A DNA stretch of 44,466 nucleotides from a bacterium. Its GTDB lineage: Bacteria; Pseudomonadota; Alphaproteobacteria; Rickettsiales; RI-342. Positions 1-8,214 of the stretch are shown here, piece after piece (the first letter of the stretch is position 1; each line of letters opens with the position of its first letter). The stretch lies in the NCBI GenBank assembly GCA_016124905.1, contig WGMV01000029.1, forward strand, positions 1-44,466, given 5' to 3'. A program made the translations under genes and the position numbers. The notes beneath the pieces are model-generated. The model was given only the letters and a program-made list of their open reading frames with translations, searched no databases and was not told where the DNA came from.

Positions 1-2
1 CG

Positions 3-30
3 AAAAAACCGGCCTGGTTGCCCAGGCCGG
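3..30 (-). terminator. Rho-independent terminator of the small secreted-protein gene
   Basis: A perfect 9-bp inverted repeat (CCGGCCTGG at 9-17, CCAGGCCGG at 22-30) encloses a 4-base loop. Read on the minus strand it is followed directly by six T residues (3-8). It lies 27 bases past the stop codon of the minus-strand gene ending at 58, so it fits as that gene's intrinsic terminator. Confidence 0.88.
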
Positions 31-57
31 CTCATTGCGCATCGTTAGGATGCTGGC

Positions 58-312
58 TTAGCGCTTCAGGTAATTCAGCTTATTTTCCATCAGCGGGTTA
101 TCGCTGGTGGTTTTGGGCTCGGCAACGGGGCCTGCTGCGGGGGCGACATTATTCAGGTCGCCTTTGAGGTCCTGAATTTCTTCCTGCTGGGCGCGGATGA
201 TTTTTTTGAGTTCTTTCGGGTCATTCGTCTGGTCGACTTTTTTCAGGTCAACGGCCAGGGCCGGGCTGGAAGCAACGGCCAGAATGGCAAAAGCGGCAAC
301 AACGGAACGCAT
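58..312 (-). CDS. Small secreted coiled-coil protein of unknown function
   Basis: An 84-residue protein. I chose the ATG at 312 because AAAGGA lies 8 bases upstream and because translation then opens with a clean signal peptide (MRSVVAAFAILAVASSPALA, cleaved after ALA). A longer in-frame start would put about 20 basic residues before it. The mature part is short and charged (VDLKKVDQTNDPKELKKIIR, then glutamate/glutamine-rich), probably one amphipathic or coiled helix of about 35 residues, with a Pro/Ala-rich linker and a basic tail. I recognise no family. The gene is monocistronic, with its own terminator at 3-30 and a candidate promoter at 344-372 overlapped by CtrA-type boxes. A periplasmic role is inferred from the signal peptide only. 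Confidence 0.75.
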   Translation of the reverse strand: MRSVVAAFAILAVASSPALAVDLKKVDQTNDPKELKKIIRAQQEEIQDLKGDLNNVAPAAGPVAEPKTTSDNPLMENKLNYLKR

Positions 313-343
313 GGATGGGGTCCTTTCCAAAAATGATGGACGG

Positions 344-372
344 AATCTAGCGCGGCCAATGGTTAATAACAA
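344..372 (-). promoter_or_regulatory. Candidate promoter of the small secreted-protein gene
   Basis: On the minus strand, TTGTTA (367-372) and TAGATT (344-349) are separated by exactly 17 bases. Each matches four of six sigma70 consensus positions. The -10 element overlaps a GAATC/GATTC site (343-347), the GANTC sequence methylated by CcrM in alphaproteobacteria. The -35 lies within the CtrA-type repeat. The start codon is 32 bases downstream of the -10. This is a sequence-based prediction. Confidence 0.5.
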
Positions 373-388
373 GTTAAACTTTTGTTAA
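363..388. promoter_or_regulatory. Double CtrA-type box, TTAA-N7-TTAA-N7-TTAA
   Basis: TTAA occurs at 363-366, 374-377 and 385-388, each separated by exactly seven bases. This gives two overlapping copies of the CtrA consensus TTAA-N7-TTAA, with an 11-bp period. On the minus strand the gene-proximal end also reads TTAACCAT, a known CtrA half-site variant. The array lies between divergent genes and covers the -35 region of the promoter at 344-372, the usual position for CtrA-activated promoters in Caulobacter. Binding by CtrA is an inference. Confidence 0.65.
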
Positions 389-497
389 CTCATCTTTTGG
401 TTGGGCAAAAAAAGCCATACTTAGGGTAAAACGAAGCAGTAGACACTAAATATAGTAAATGTTACGTTAATGCCATTCGCATTCCTTGGGGGCTTTC

Positions 498-1250
498 ATG
501 ACCAAATCCATCCTTTTCGCCGCAGTAACCCTGGCCGCAATGCTGGCGACGCAAGCCGCGTCGGCCGCAGATGAACAGGCGGAGGGCGGTTGGAAACTGC
601 CGGGTTCCATCACCGGAAACGTAACCTTTGCGTCCGATTATCGTTTTCGCGGCGTCACGCAAAACGATGAGAACCCCGTAGTTCAGGGCGGTTTGAATTA
701 CACCGTCCCGCTGATGGATAATCTCAGCTTTTACATGGGCGCCTGGGGCTCCAACGTGGATTTCAACGATGGCGATGAGGCCAATATGGAGCTGGATGCC
801 TTCACCGGTCTTTCCGGCACCATTGGCGACTTCTCGGCCGATCTGGGCATTCTGGGTTACTACTATCCCGGTGCGAATGAGAACCTGAACTACGATTACT
901 ACGAATACCAGCTGACGCTCGGCTATAATTTTGGCTTTATGCTGTTGCGCGGCTCGGTCAATTACACGCCTGACAACTTCGCCGATTCCGGCGATGCCAC
1001 CTACACCAAGCTCGCGGTGGAAGTCCCCCTGCCGTATGACCTGAAGCTCGCTGGCCGCGTCGGCCATCAGGAAATCCAGAACGAAGCCAATTTCGGCCTG
1101 CCTGATTACAATGACTGGGCCGCCTCCCTCAGCTACAATTTCATGGGGCTGGATTTCATGGCGGAATATACCGATACCGACATCGACAAGAGCGTCTGCT
1201 CGGACAATTGCGATGCGACGGTTATCTTCAGCGTAGCCAAAAGCTTCTAA
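498..1250 (+). CDS. TorF-family putative outer-membrane porin (Gcw_chp, TIGR02001-like)
   Basis: A 250-residue secreted beta-barrel protein. The ATG at 498 is chosen over a TTG 12 bases upstream because it starts the signal peptide (MTKSILFAAVTLAAMLATQA, cleaved after ASA). The mature chain begins with the pattern typical of this family (SITGNVTFASDYRFRGVTQN) and continues as alternating aromatic/polar strands. It ends in Phe (VAKSF), the usual last residue of outer-membrane barrels. Two cysteines near the C-terminus (VCSDNC) may form a loop disulfide. The family has been named as putative porins, but I know of no established substrate. It diverges from the small secreted-protein gene across the CtrA-box region and overlaps the end of the convergent gene by four bases (CTAA). 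Confidence 0.82.
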   Translation: MTKSILFAAVTLAAMLATQAASAADEQAEGGWKLPGSITGNVTFASDYRFRGVTQNDENPVVQGGLNYTVPLMDNLSFYMGAWGSNVDFNDGDEANMELDAFTGLSGTIGDFSADLGILGYYYPGANENLNYDYYEYQLTLGYNFGFMLLRGSVNYTPDNFADSGDATYTKLAVEVPLPYDLKLAGRVGHQEIQNEANFGLPDYNDWAASLSYNFMGLDFMAEYTDTDIDKSVCSDNCDATVIFSVAKSF

Positions 1251-3097
1251 TGACCGTGTGCCGGAAGCGAGCTGAGGTAGGTCTTCAGCTCCTCCCGCGC
1301 GCTTTCGGCAATCGTGTGATTCAGTTCGCGCGCACGGCTTGCGTTCAGGTTCGGCACGTCCCGGTGCAGGCTTTCATATAGGGCGAACACCGCATCGGCG
1401 AATGCCCCGGTTTCCGGCTGGCCGCCCATGCAATGCAGCACATAACGGGCATAATGGCTGGCATAATCCCACGCGGCCTGTTGCACCTTCCCGGCAATCG
1501 CGGCATTGCCGTCAGCGGCCTTGTCCACATGAGCCCAGCCCGGCAGGTTGCGCGGCCAGTTATCCGATGCCTGAAGATACGCCACGAAATCGGCGGCAAA
1601 ATCCTCCTCATGCGCCAAATGGTCGAGCGCCATGTCCGCAGGCAGCAGGTTGCCAGGCGCCCCCAGAAGCGGATTTGCTTCCATGAACTCGGTTGTATCG
1701 GGAATTGCCGTTTCAATGGCCTGACGCAGGGATTCGCCGCCCGTATCGCGAAACGTCCACCCCTTGCTGAAATTGGATTGCGTAAAACTCATCCCCGTGG
1801 CGCGCTCCACGGCGGCCTTCCACTCATGGTTCAGCGGGTCCTTGCCGCGGCTTTTCCACACCAGCGCGTAAAGGGGATAGGATGTGCCCGCCAGCAGCAG
1901 GGTGGCGCCAACGGCCAAACTGCCTGCCACCAGCCCCACCGCCTCGTCGGTGATGAAATTGACCGGGTTGTACCAGCGCGCGTTACTGCTCACCAGGTCA
2001 TAGACCGATTCGGCCTCGGTCTGCCCATGCAGCATGCGCCCCATTTCGGTGCGAATGGTTTTACCCATATGGGTGCGCCCTTGCACCAGTGTCTGATAGC
2101 GCGCCGGCCCGATCAGCAGATTGCCAAGCTGCTCAAACCGGCTGTTGACTGGCAGCAGTTTTCCATCCTCGCCAAAACCAACCGTGGGCGGAATGCTGTT
2201 GGTCAGGCGTGGCTTAACCTGGTAGGGCAGGCTGTCCAGCCGCTTTACATCCTCCGGGTCATCCTGTATCGCGCCATGCCTGTCCTGCACGGTGCGATAC
2301 ATTTTGACACCCGGTCTTCCCTGAAGCGTGAGCAGGGTGTTGACCCCTGGCTCCGCGTCCCATGCCTCGCCCTCAAGCAGCCGTGAATTCACGTGGGACT
2401 GGATTTCCTGCGTCTGGCGCATCACATGCTCAGGCGTCATTTCGCCGGCGAAATGGCGGATCAGCAGCCGCAATTCATTATGGGTGGCAAGGTTCATCGT
2501 GTCCGACACCACCCACAGCCCTTCCGGAAGGCCGTTTTCAATATGCTCAGCCTGAATTTCCGCTACTGAGCCGGAGGGCTGGTCGGGGTGGCGCGTCATG
2601 ATACGCAGCAGCTTGGCTGCTGCGCGCGCCTGCTCCTGGGAAGGATAGGCCGTTACGGTGCGCGGCAAATAAACCGGCAGCGTCCGGTTATTGATATAAG
2701 GGTTTTCATGCTGGGGCATATCCCGCGCAAACAGGTGATTGAGCTTGGAACCGCCCAGTGCGTCATTCACCCGGAAAACAGAGCCTCTGAAACCCGCTGG
2801 ACGGAGTATGGCCTCCAGCCGTTCCCAGGTCACATCCTGGCGCGTGACGCGCTCTGTGCCGAACCAGCGGCGCTTTTCATCCGCCGAAAAATCCTCATTG
2901 ATGTCCGGGACCATGTAGAAATTGATTTTGGCTTCCAGCTCAGCGCGTGCCCGCAGCATCTGGTCGTTCAGGTGCGCTTCGGGGTCAATGGCCAGACGCA
3001 GCGTATTGAACCCTGTCAGCAGCAATTGCTTGCGAAGGGGCATCTCGAGCTCATCAATCGCATCCACCGAAACGGTATGTCGGCTATCCAGGCGCAT
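1247..3097 (-). CDS. Large protein of unknown function with one hydrophobic segment
   Basis: A 616-residue protein starting at an ATG preceded by AAGGA at 8-base spacing. I do not recognise a family. It has no signal peptide. A hydrophobic stretch at about 386-414 (VGLVAGSLAVGATLLLAGTS, then YPLYALVW) could be one or two membrane passes and divides the chain. The roughly 385-residue N-terminal part is mixed and charged, with TYPSQEQARAAAKLLRIMTR and repeated acidic/basic helices. The roughly 200-residue C-terminal part is mainly helical with several Trp/Tyr. It is the last gene of the minus-strand run aspS-cmoA-methyltransferase-HTTM, 58 bases after the HTTM stop, so co-transcription is plausible. 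Like the unknown genes at 38997-41965 it looks lineage-specific. No function is proposed. Confidence 0.75.
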   Translation of the reverse strand: MRLDSRHTVSVDAIDELEMPLRKQLLLTGFNTLRLAIDPEAHLNDQMLRARAELEAKINFYMVPDINEDFSADEKRRWFGTERVTRQDVTWERLEAILRPAGFRGSVFRVNDALGGSKLNHLFARDMPQHENPYINNRTLPVYLPRTVTAYPSQEQARAAAKLLRIMTRHPDQPSGSVAEIQAEHIENGLPEGLWVVSDTMNLATHNELRLLIRHFAGEMTPEHVMRQTQEIQSHVNSRLLEGEAWDAEPGVNTLLTLQGRPGVKMYRTVQDRHGAIQDDPEDVKRLDSLPYQVKPRLTNSIPPTVGFGEDGKLLPVNSRFEQLGNLLIGPARYQTLVQGRTHMGKTIRTEMGRMLHGQTEAESVYDLVSSNARWYNPVNFITDEAVGLVAGSLAVGATLLLAGTSYPLYALVWKSRGKDPLNHEWKAAVERATGMSFTQSNFSKGWTFRDTGGESLRQAIETAIPDTTEFMEANPLLGAPGNLLPADMALDHLAHEEDFAADFVAYLQASDNWPRNLPGWAHVDKAADGNAAIAGKVQQAAWDYASHYARYVLHCMGGQPETGAFADAVFALYESLHRDVPNLNASRARELNHTIAESAREELKTYLSSLPAHGH

Positions 3098-3155
3098 AAG
3101 CCAATCCTTTCAGGGGGCTTATGTAGCGTGTGTATATGACAATTTTGCATGGCGG

Positions 3156-4676
3156 CTAGAGCGACGGGCAATCCTGCTCGTAATCCAGCTGGCGGGTTGG
3201 CTCGGAAAACACCCCGCCCGGCAAGGGAGTATCCTGCCAGTATTGATACACGCGCACATGCTTGATCGGGCCATATTCCTCGCGCATGGCGCCGCTGTTC
3301 CAGCGGCGGCAGATATACTGGCCAAAATAACCGCCCTGATAAGCCCAGTTAACGCGCATCATGTAATAAAGCCAGCGTGGATAGGGGTGCGCGTCATAGC
3401 CGCTATGAGGGCGGGAGTTACGTGGCGGCTCGGCCAGAAGGCGGTACGCATCCACTTTTTTGCCGTCACGCAGTTCCCCTTCCACCACGAACCAGTCGCT
3501 CCGGTGTGGCACGTTGGGCGCATAAACCCCCCAATGCTGATACAGCCCGATATGGGAGAGAATTTGCTTGAACGGCGCAGGAAAGGAAACATTCAAAAAG
3601 GGAAGAATCGCCATGTTCTGCCACAGGACCAGCAGTGCCAGCAGCGCCAGCGCGGCTTCTCTCGCGTCGGCCATGTGCCGCGGAAATGCCGGGGGGGCGG
3701 GCGTGGCGGGCAGGCGTGGGTCGAGCCGTTTCAGCCATTGCCCCATACGGCTTGAGAGTGCATTCAGAAAACGGGAGCGGCCTAACCACTTCCACACCAT
3801 CGGCGAGGTAAACGCGGTCAGTCCGGTAATGCTCACCAGCGGAAAAATTCCGATAGAAAGAAACGCCACAAATCCCAGATGCAGCAAAATCAGGAGCACC
3901 TGGCCAATCAGCCGCGCGGGGTATGTGAATACCGGCAGGAACAAAAGGGCAAACGCGAATATTTCCAGATACAGCACATAGAAATTCAGCCACTTGATGT
4001 AAGGCAGCCCAATGCTGGCCAGCGTCTGGGCAAAAATGGAATTATGCTGCACGATATTGAGTGCGTAATAAAGCCCAAGGCCGGATTCGTCCCAGTCCGT
4101 CCCCGTGGTTTTGAACAGCCCGCCGAAAACATAAAGATACAGCACCTGCAGCAGCAGCCCCGCCGATGCGAAAGAGAGATACACGGAAGGGGCGTCCTTG
4201 CCGCCCTCCCTCAACCGGTCAATGGATGCCCATTTCCCAAGCGGCAGAAACATGCTCCAGAAAAACAGCACTTTCAGCTGCATGTCGCAGCCAACCACGT
4301 AAGGGGAAATGCGGCTGATCATCGAAGTGGTCAGCAGCCAGCACAAAAAACACGCCAGCCGCGAGCGATAACCCAGCATCAGCGCCACGCCGCACAGGCA
4401 GGTGAAAGCAAACATGATATGCAAAAACCAGGCCTCGCCCGTCACAAAAAACAAGGAGAACCAGGCGGGAAACATCTCATAGCTGCCATAATCCACCGCC
4501 AGCCGGCGCGGCAATAACCCGTCATCGGTAAAAAATGTGCCAAGCTGCGTCCAGAGAAAGAGGGTGCCGAGCACCGTGGTGAAACCCAGCATTACCCGCA
4601 ACAGAGCGAGTGCTCTCACATCAATGCCGAAAAGCCGCTGCAGCAGCGGTGTGCCACGCTTCCATAATGCGATCAT
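3156..4676 (-). CDS. HTTM-domain (vitamin K-dependent gamma-carboxylase-like) membrane protein
   Basis: A 506-residue polytopic membrane protein. The ATG at 4676 is chosen because AGGGAGG lies 5-7 bases upstream; an earlier in-frame start adds 16 residues without a ribosome site. The first 330 residues carry multiple hydrophobic segments arranged as in the HTTM (horizontally transferred transmembrane) domain, which is related to the integral-membrane gamma-glutamyl carboxylase. The family-like segment VFGGLFKTTGTDWDESGLGL is followed by a paired Tyr region (YYALN). After a Pro-rich linker and one more helix comes a soluble C-terminal part of about 130 residues rich in Trp/Tyr. Bacterial HTTM proteins are mostly uncharacterised and need not be carboxylases. 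It lies between a membrane methyltransferase gene and an unknown gene in a minus-strand run headed by aspS and cmoA. Confidence 0.78.
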   Translation of the reverse strand: MIALWKRGTPLLQRLFGIDVRALALLRVMLGFTTVLGTLFLWTQLGTFFTDDGLLPRRLAVDYGSYEMFPAWFSLFFVTGEAWFLHIMFAFTCLCGVALMLGYRSRLACFLCWLLTTSMISRISPYVVGCDMQLKVLFFWSMFLPLGKWASIDRLREGGKDAPSVYLSFASAGLLLQVLYLYVFGGLFKTTGTDWDESGLGLYYALNIVQHNSIFAQTLASIGLPYIKWLNFYVLYLEIFAFALLFLPVFTYPARLIGQVLLILLHLGFVAFLSIGIFPLVSITGLTAFTSPMVWKWLGRSRFLNALSSRMGQWLKRLDPRLPATPAPPAFPRHMADAREAALALLALLVLWQNMAILPFLNVSFPAPFKQILSHIGLYQHWGVYAPNVPHRSDWFVVEGELRDGKKVDAYRLLAEPPRNSRPHSGYDAHPYPRWLYYMMRVNWAYQGGYFGQYICRRWNSGAMREEYGPIKHVRVYQYWQDTPLPGGVFSEPTRQLDYEQDCPSL

Positions 4677-4742
4677 GCACCCCTCCCTTTTGGGTATCTC
4701 TAGCGCAAGCCAACGCACTTGCACATGATCTATGTTAAGCGG

Positions 4743-5489
4743 CTAGGAGGTTTTGTGTTTTTTCAGCCAATGCACGCAACCGGCCCACAGCGCAATGCCC
4801 ACCGTAATGGCCAGAAGGGTTGCTTCCATGCCAAAATGCTGCGCCAGGCTTGCCTCGCCGATTTCTTCGTAGAACTCGGTCATGGCGATGATGGCGATGG
4901 TGGTGGTGATGGTCGGGTAATCTTTCTCAATCACACGTCCCAGGTTGAATTCCATGTCGGACGTCGCCATGCCGAACCGGCTGAACGTGATCCACCAGCG
5001 CGGCACATCCTTGCAATAGGCGCGGTAGGCATCGCCGAACTTTTCCAGCAGGTAGGCTTCCTCGGCATAAATGATGCATTGATAGATAAAGGCAAAAAAG
5101 CCGATGCCCGCCAGCATCACGGCAAGGTTGCCATGCATCAGGAACACGCCTGCATAAAGCAGCATATTGCCCACATAAAGCGGGTTACGGCAAAGCGCGA
5201 ACATACCTTCCGTCACTAGGTTTTCGGCATAAACCTTTTTATTCAGCCCGCCGCGCTTGATATAGGCAAACCCGATAACGGTGCCTCGGATCATCAGCCC
5301 CAGCAGGGCGAGCAATATGGCAAAACCATCCTTGATATGCTCAAGCATCTCGCTGCCGAACACCGTGTCCACCGGCACGGCGAGAACATAAAGGATGAAG
5401 ATAATGGCCGGAAACGAGCGGTTGCGATGACGGAAAAAACTATTGCCGATACGCACCATGATGGAATGTAGCCCGTATTGCTCGCTCAT
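4743..5489 (-). CDS. Isoprenylcysteine/phospholipid methyltransferase-family membrane protein
   Basis: A 248-residue integral membrane protein of the ICMT/PEMT-type SAM-dependent methyltransferase superfamily. The ATG at 5489 is preceded by GAGG five bases upstream. The hallmark is seen at residues 101-108 (RNPLYVGN) followed by AEEAYLLEKFGDAYRAYCKD and VPRW at about 142-165, the EE...L...FG..Y..Y...VPR signature around the SAM site. Hydrophobic helices flank it at about 27-45, 55-75, 107-140 and two near the C-terminus (194-205 and 222-238), which are additional to the core fold. The substrate could be a lipid or a thiol/carboxylate on a lipidated molecule; the sequence does not say. It starts 11 bases after the cmoA stop, so the two are probably co-transcribed. 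That pairing is the interesting part. Confidence 0.82.
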   Translation of the reverse strand: MSEQYGLHSIMVRIGNSFFRHRNRSFPAIIFILYVLAVPVDTVFGSEMLEHIKDGFAILLALLGLMIRGTVIGFAYIKRGGLNKKVYAENLVTEGMFALCRNPLYVGNMLLYAGVFLMHGNLAVMLAGIGFFAFIYQCIIYAEEAYLLEKFGDAYRAYCKDVPRWWITFSRFGMATSDMEFNLGRVIEKDYPTITTTIAIIAMTEFYEEIGEASLAQHFGMEATLLAITVGIALWAGCVHWLKKHKTS

Positions 5490-5500
5490 AAATCCTCTTG

Positions 5501-6280
5501 TTACTTGATGGCGATAATGCCGCAGAAATTATACCAGCGGAAGAAGATCTCCGTCTGTCGGAAACCGGCTTCCTTCAGCAAATCGATATTTTCTTCCAGA
5601 CGGTAAGGGATCAGCACATTCTCAAGCGCTTCGCGCTTTTTGGATATTTCCGTGTCCGTATAGCCCATCCGGCGTTTGTAATCGTAGTAATGGTTGATGA
5701 AAAGCCGGTTGAACACCGTGTTCTCGCTGGTCAGCTTTTCGATCAGGATCAAGCAGCCCTGCTCGTTCATGCCGTTATAGAGATTTTTCATGATGCGCTC
5801 GCGGTAAAGCGGGCGGGCGAACTGCAGCGTCAGCAGCATGGTGATAACGCTGGCATTCTCGATCTGCAGGCCTTTGTGGATGTCCACTTCCTGAAGCTCA
5901 ATCTGCCGTTTGGTGCCGGATGCGTCGATTTTCTGCTGGGCCTTGGCCAGCATCTCGGCGGAATTATCCATGCCCACGAACTGCACGGTCGAATCCACCC
6001 ATGCATCCATGGCCAGCATGGTCGTGGCCGTAGAACAGCCGATATCGTAAAGCCTGGTCTGCGGCACGGCGAAGTCGCGCGCCAGCTCGCAGGTCATGCG
6101 CTGCATTTCCTCATAATAGGGAACGCTGCGGCTCACCATGTCGTCGAATACATGGGCCACCTTGTCGTTAAAGCTGAAATCCGCCACCGGTTTTTCCGTC
6201 TCAAATACCTGGTCTTTTTGCTCAAGCTTTAACAGCGACTTGATGTTGCTGTTATTGCCCGGGTTCTTGCCGGTAGACAT
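5501..6280 (-). CDS. cmoA: Carboxy-S-adenosyl-L-methionine synthase (CmoA family)
   Basis: A 259-residue class I methyltransferase-fold protein aligning along its length with CmoA, which converts SAM and prephenate into carboxy-SAM, used by CmoB to make cmo5U34 in tRNA. Visible landmarks are FSFNDKVAHVFDDMVSRSVP (36-54), Tyr56, the SAM loop YDIGCS (78-83), MDNS (104-107), VDI (132-134), TLQF (151-154) and GYTDTEISKKREALENV (206-222). By alignment from memory, the E. coli carboxylate-binding Arg199 and Tyr39 correspond to Arg216 and Tyr56, both present. E. coli Asn132 corresponds to Leu149, an apparent substitution. An N-terminal extension of about 17 residues precedes the core. No cmoB is in the window. 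It lies 81 bases downstream of aspS. Confidence 0.87.
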   Translation of the reverse strand: MSTGKNPGNNSNIKSLLKLEQKDQVFETEKPVADFSFNDKVAHVFDDMVSRSVPYYEEMQRMTCELARDFAVPQTRLYDIGCSTATTMLAMDAWVDSTVQFVGMDNSAEMLAKAQQKIDASGTKRQIELQEVDIHKGLQIENASVITMLLTLQFARPLYRERIMKNLYNGMNEQGCLILIEKLTSENTVFNRLFINHYYDYKRRMGYTDTEISKKREALENVLIPYRLEENIDLLKEAGFRQTEIFFRWYNFCGIIAIK

Positions 6281-6361
6281 GTTTGCGCCCCCGATACGGT
6301 GTTGCAGCGTGATTAAGCAGGCGCATCATACTCCGCGCCGCTTAATCCGCAATATTCCTCA

Positions 6362-8176
6362 TTAAGCTGCCTGAGCTTTCTCTTTTTCCTCGGCCAGCAC
6401 TTGTTTTGCCTTGGGGGAAAGCTGAATATTGAGCTCCCGCAACTGCTTCTCAGTCGCTTCGCACGGCGCGCCCATCAGGATATCCTCGGCCTGCTGGTTC
6501 ATCGGGAATGCGATGATCTCGCGGATGTTGGGCTCATCGGCGATCAGCATCACCATGCGGTCCACGCCCGGGGCCAGCCCGCCATGCGGCGGTGCGCCAA
6601 AACGGAAGGCGCGCAGCATGCCGCCGAATTTCTCTTCCACCACATCGGCGCTGTAACCGGCGATCTCGAATGCCTTCAGCATGATGTCCGGCTTGTGGTT
6701 ACGGATCGCGCCGGAGGAAAGCTCCACGCCGTTGCACACAATGTCATACTGATGCGCGACGATATCCAGCGGGTTCTGCTTCAGCAGCGCATCCATCCCG
6801 CCCTGAGGCATGGAGAAGGGGTTGTGGCTGAACTCGATCTGCCCCGTATCCTCGTTTTCCTCGTAGAAGGGGAAATCCACCACCCAGCAGAATTTGAAGA
6901 TGCCCTGTTCGCGCAGCTCCAGCTGGTCGCACACAATGTCGCGCGCCTTACCTGCCAGCTTGGCGGCTTCCAGCACCTTGCCCGCGGCGAAGAACACGGC
7001 ATCGCCCGCGCCCATGCCGGTCAGTTCCTTCAGTTTGGCCAGGCGCTCTTCGTTCAGGAACTTGGCAATCGGCCCCTTGGCCGCGCCGTCCGTGCCGAAA
7101 ATGATATAGCCCATGCCCGGCGCGCCCTGTTCACGCGCCCAGTCATTCATGCTGTCAAAGAAGCTGCGCGGCTTTTCGGATGTTTTCGGCGCAGGCACAG
7201 CGCGCACCACCTGCCCATTGGCAATGGCTTTAGCAAAAATGCCGAAATCGGAATCGCGGAATACCTCTGTCACATCCGCCAGCTTCAGCGGGTTGCGCAG
7301 GTCCGGCTTGTCGGACCCATAATAGAGCATCGCATCGCGATAGGTGATGTGGGGGAAGGGCGCGGGCGTCACCACCTTATCGCCGAATTCCTTGAACACG
7401 CCTTCCAGCACGGGCTCAATGGCAGCAAACACATCTTCCTGCGTCACGAAGCTCATCTCGATATCAAGCTGGTAGAACTCGCCCGGGCTGCGGTCGGCGC
7501 GCGCATCCTCATCGCGGAAGCACGGGGCGATCTGGAAATAACGGTCAAACCCGCTCACCATCAGCAGCTGCTTGAACTGCTGCGGCGCCTGCGGCAACGC
7601 GTAGAACTTGCCCGGGTGCATGCGGCTCGGCACCAGAAAGTCGCGCGCGCCTTCCGGCGAGCTGGCCGTCAGGATCGGTGTCTGGAATTCCATAAACCCC
7701 TGCTCAATCATGCGGCGGCGCAGCGATGCAATCACCGCCGAACGGAGGATGATATTTTTGTGCAGCTTCTCACGGCGCAAATCGAGGAAGCGGTATTTCA
7801 GGCGGGTTTCCTCCGGCAATTCGCGCTCGGCATTCACCTGCATCGGCAGCACCTCGGCGGCGGATTCCAGGGCGAAGCTGCTCAACCGCACCTCAATCTC
7901 ACCGGTCGGGATGTTGGCGTTGATGGCCTCGGCATCGCGTTTGGTCACAGCACCGGTGATGGTCACCACGCTTTCCAGACGCACGGCGCTGGCGGTCTCG
8001 AAGGGTTTTTCGCCTGCTTCGGTCACGCATTGGGTGATGCCGAAATGGTCCCGCAGGTCGATGAACAGCAGGTTGCCATGGTCCCGCACACGGTGAACCC
8101 AGCCGGAAAGCTTGACTTCCTGCCCGACATGGCTGGTTTTCAATTCGTTACAGTGGTGGGTGCGGTAGCGATGCAT
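6362..8176 (-). CDS. aspS: Aspartyl-tRNA synthetase
   Basis: A 604-residue class IIb synthetase of the bacterial type, charging tRNA-Asp in the cytoplasm. The ATG at 8176 has AGAGAAG five bases upstream. The N-terminal OB-fold anticodon-binding domain (about 1-105) contains [20 protein letters not shown]. The catalytic core carries motif 2 at 220-229 ([10 protein letters not shown]), is interrupted by a GAD insertion domain at about 295-425, and carries motif 3 at 533-543 ([11 protein letters not shown]). Length fits the family (about 590-600). The short tail is Lys/Glu-rich. Whether it is discriminating or also makes Asp-tRNA-Asn cannot be settled here; many alphaproteobacteria use the indirect route with GatCAB. 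It heads the minus-strand run to 1247. The upstream region contains the intergenic repeat at 8215-8287. Confidence 0.97.
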   Translation of the reverse strand: MHRYRTHHCNELKTSHVGQEVKLSGWVHRVRDHGNLLFIDLRDHFGITQCVTEAGEKPFETASAVRLESVVTITGAVTKRDAEAINANIPTGEIEVRLSSFALESAAEVLPMQVNAERELPEETRLKYRFLDLRREKLHKNIILRSAVIASLRRRMIEQGFMEFQTPILTASSPEGARDFLVPSRMHPGKFYALPQAPQQFKQLLMVSGFDRYFQIAPCFRDEDARADRSPGEFYQLDIEMSFVTQEDVFAAIEPVLEGVFKEFGDKVVTPAPFPHITYRDAMLYYGSDKPDLRNPLKLADVTEVFRDSDFGIFAKAIANGQVVRAVPAPKTSEKPRSFFDSMNDWAREQGAPGMGYIIFGTDGAAKGPIAKFLNEERLAKLKELTGMGAGDAVFFAAGKVLEAAKLAGKARDIVCDQLELREQGIFKFCWVVDFPFYEENEDTGQIEFSHNPFSMPQGGMDALLKQNPLDIVAHQYDIVCNGVELSSGAIRNHKPDIMLKAFEIAGYSADVVEEKFGGMLRAFRFGAPPHGGLAPGVDRMVMLIADEPNIREIIAFPMNQQAEDILMGAPCEATEKQLRELNIQLSPKAKQVLAEEKEKAQAA

Positions 8177-8214
8177 AATGACTTCTCTAAATCTAAAACG
8201 ATGATACAGGGCAC

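Noticed and set aside
3889-3993. Possible frameshift in the HTTM gene suggested by a long overlapping minus-strand frame
   Set aside because: The 506-residue frame continues unbroken through the region with hydrophobic helices in register; the other frame is Arg/Gly-rich shadow.
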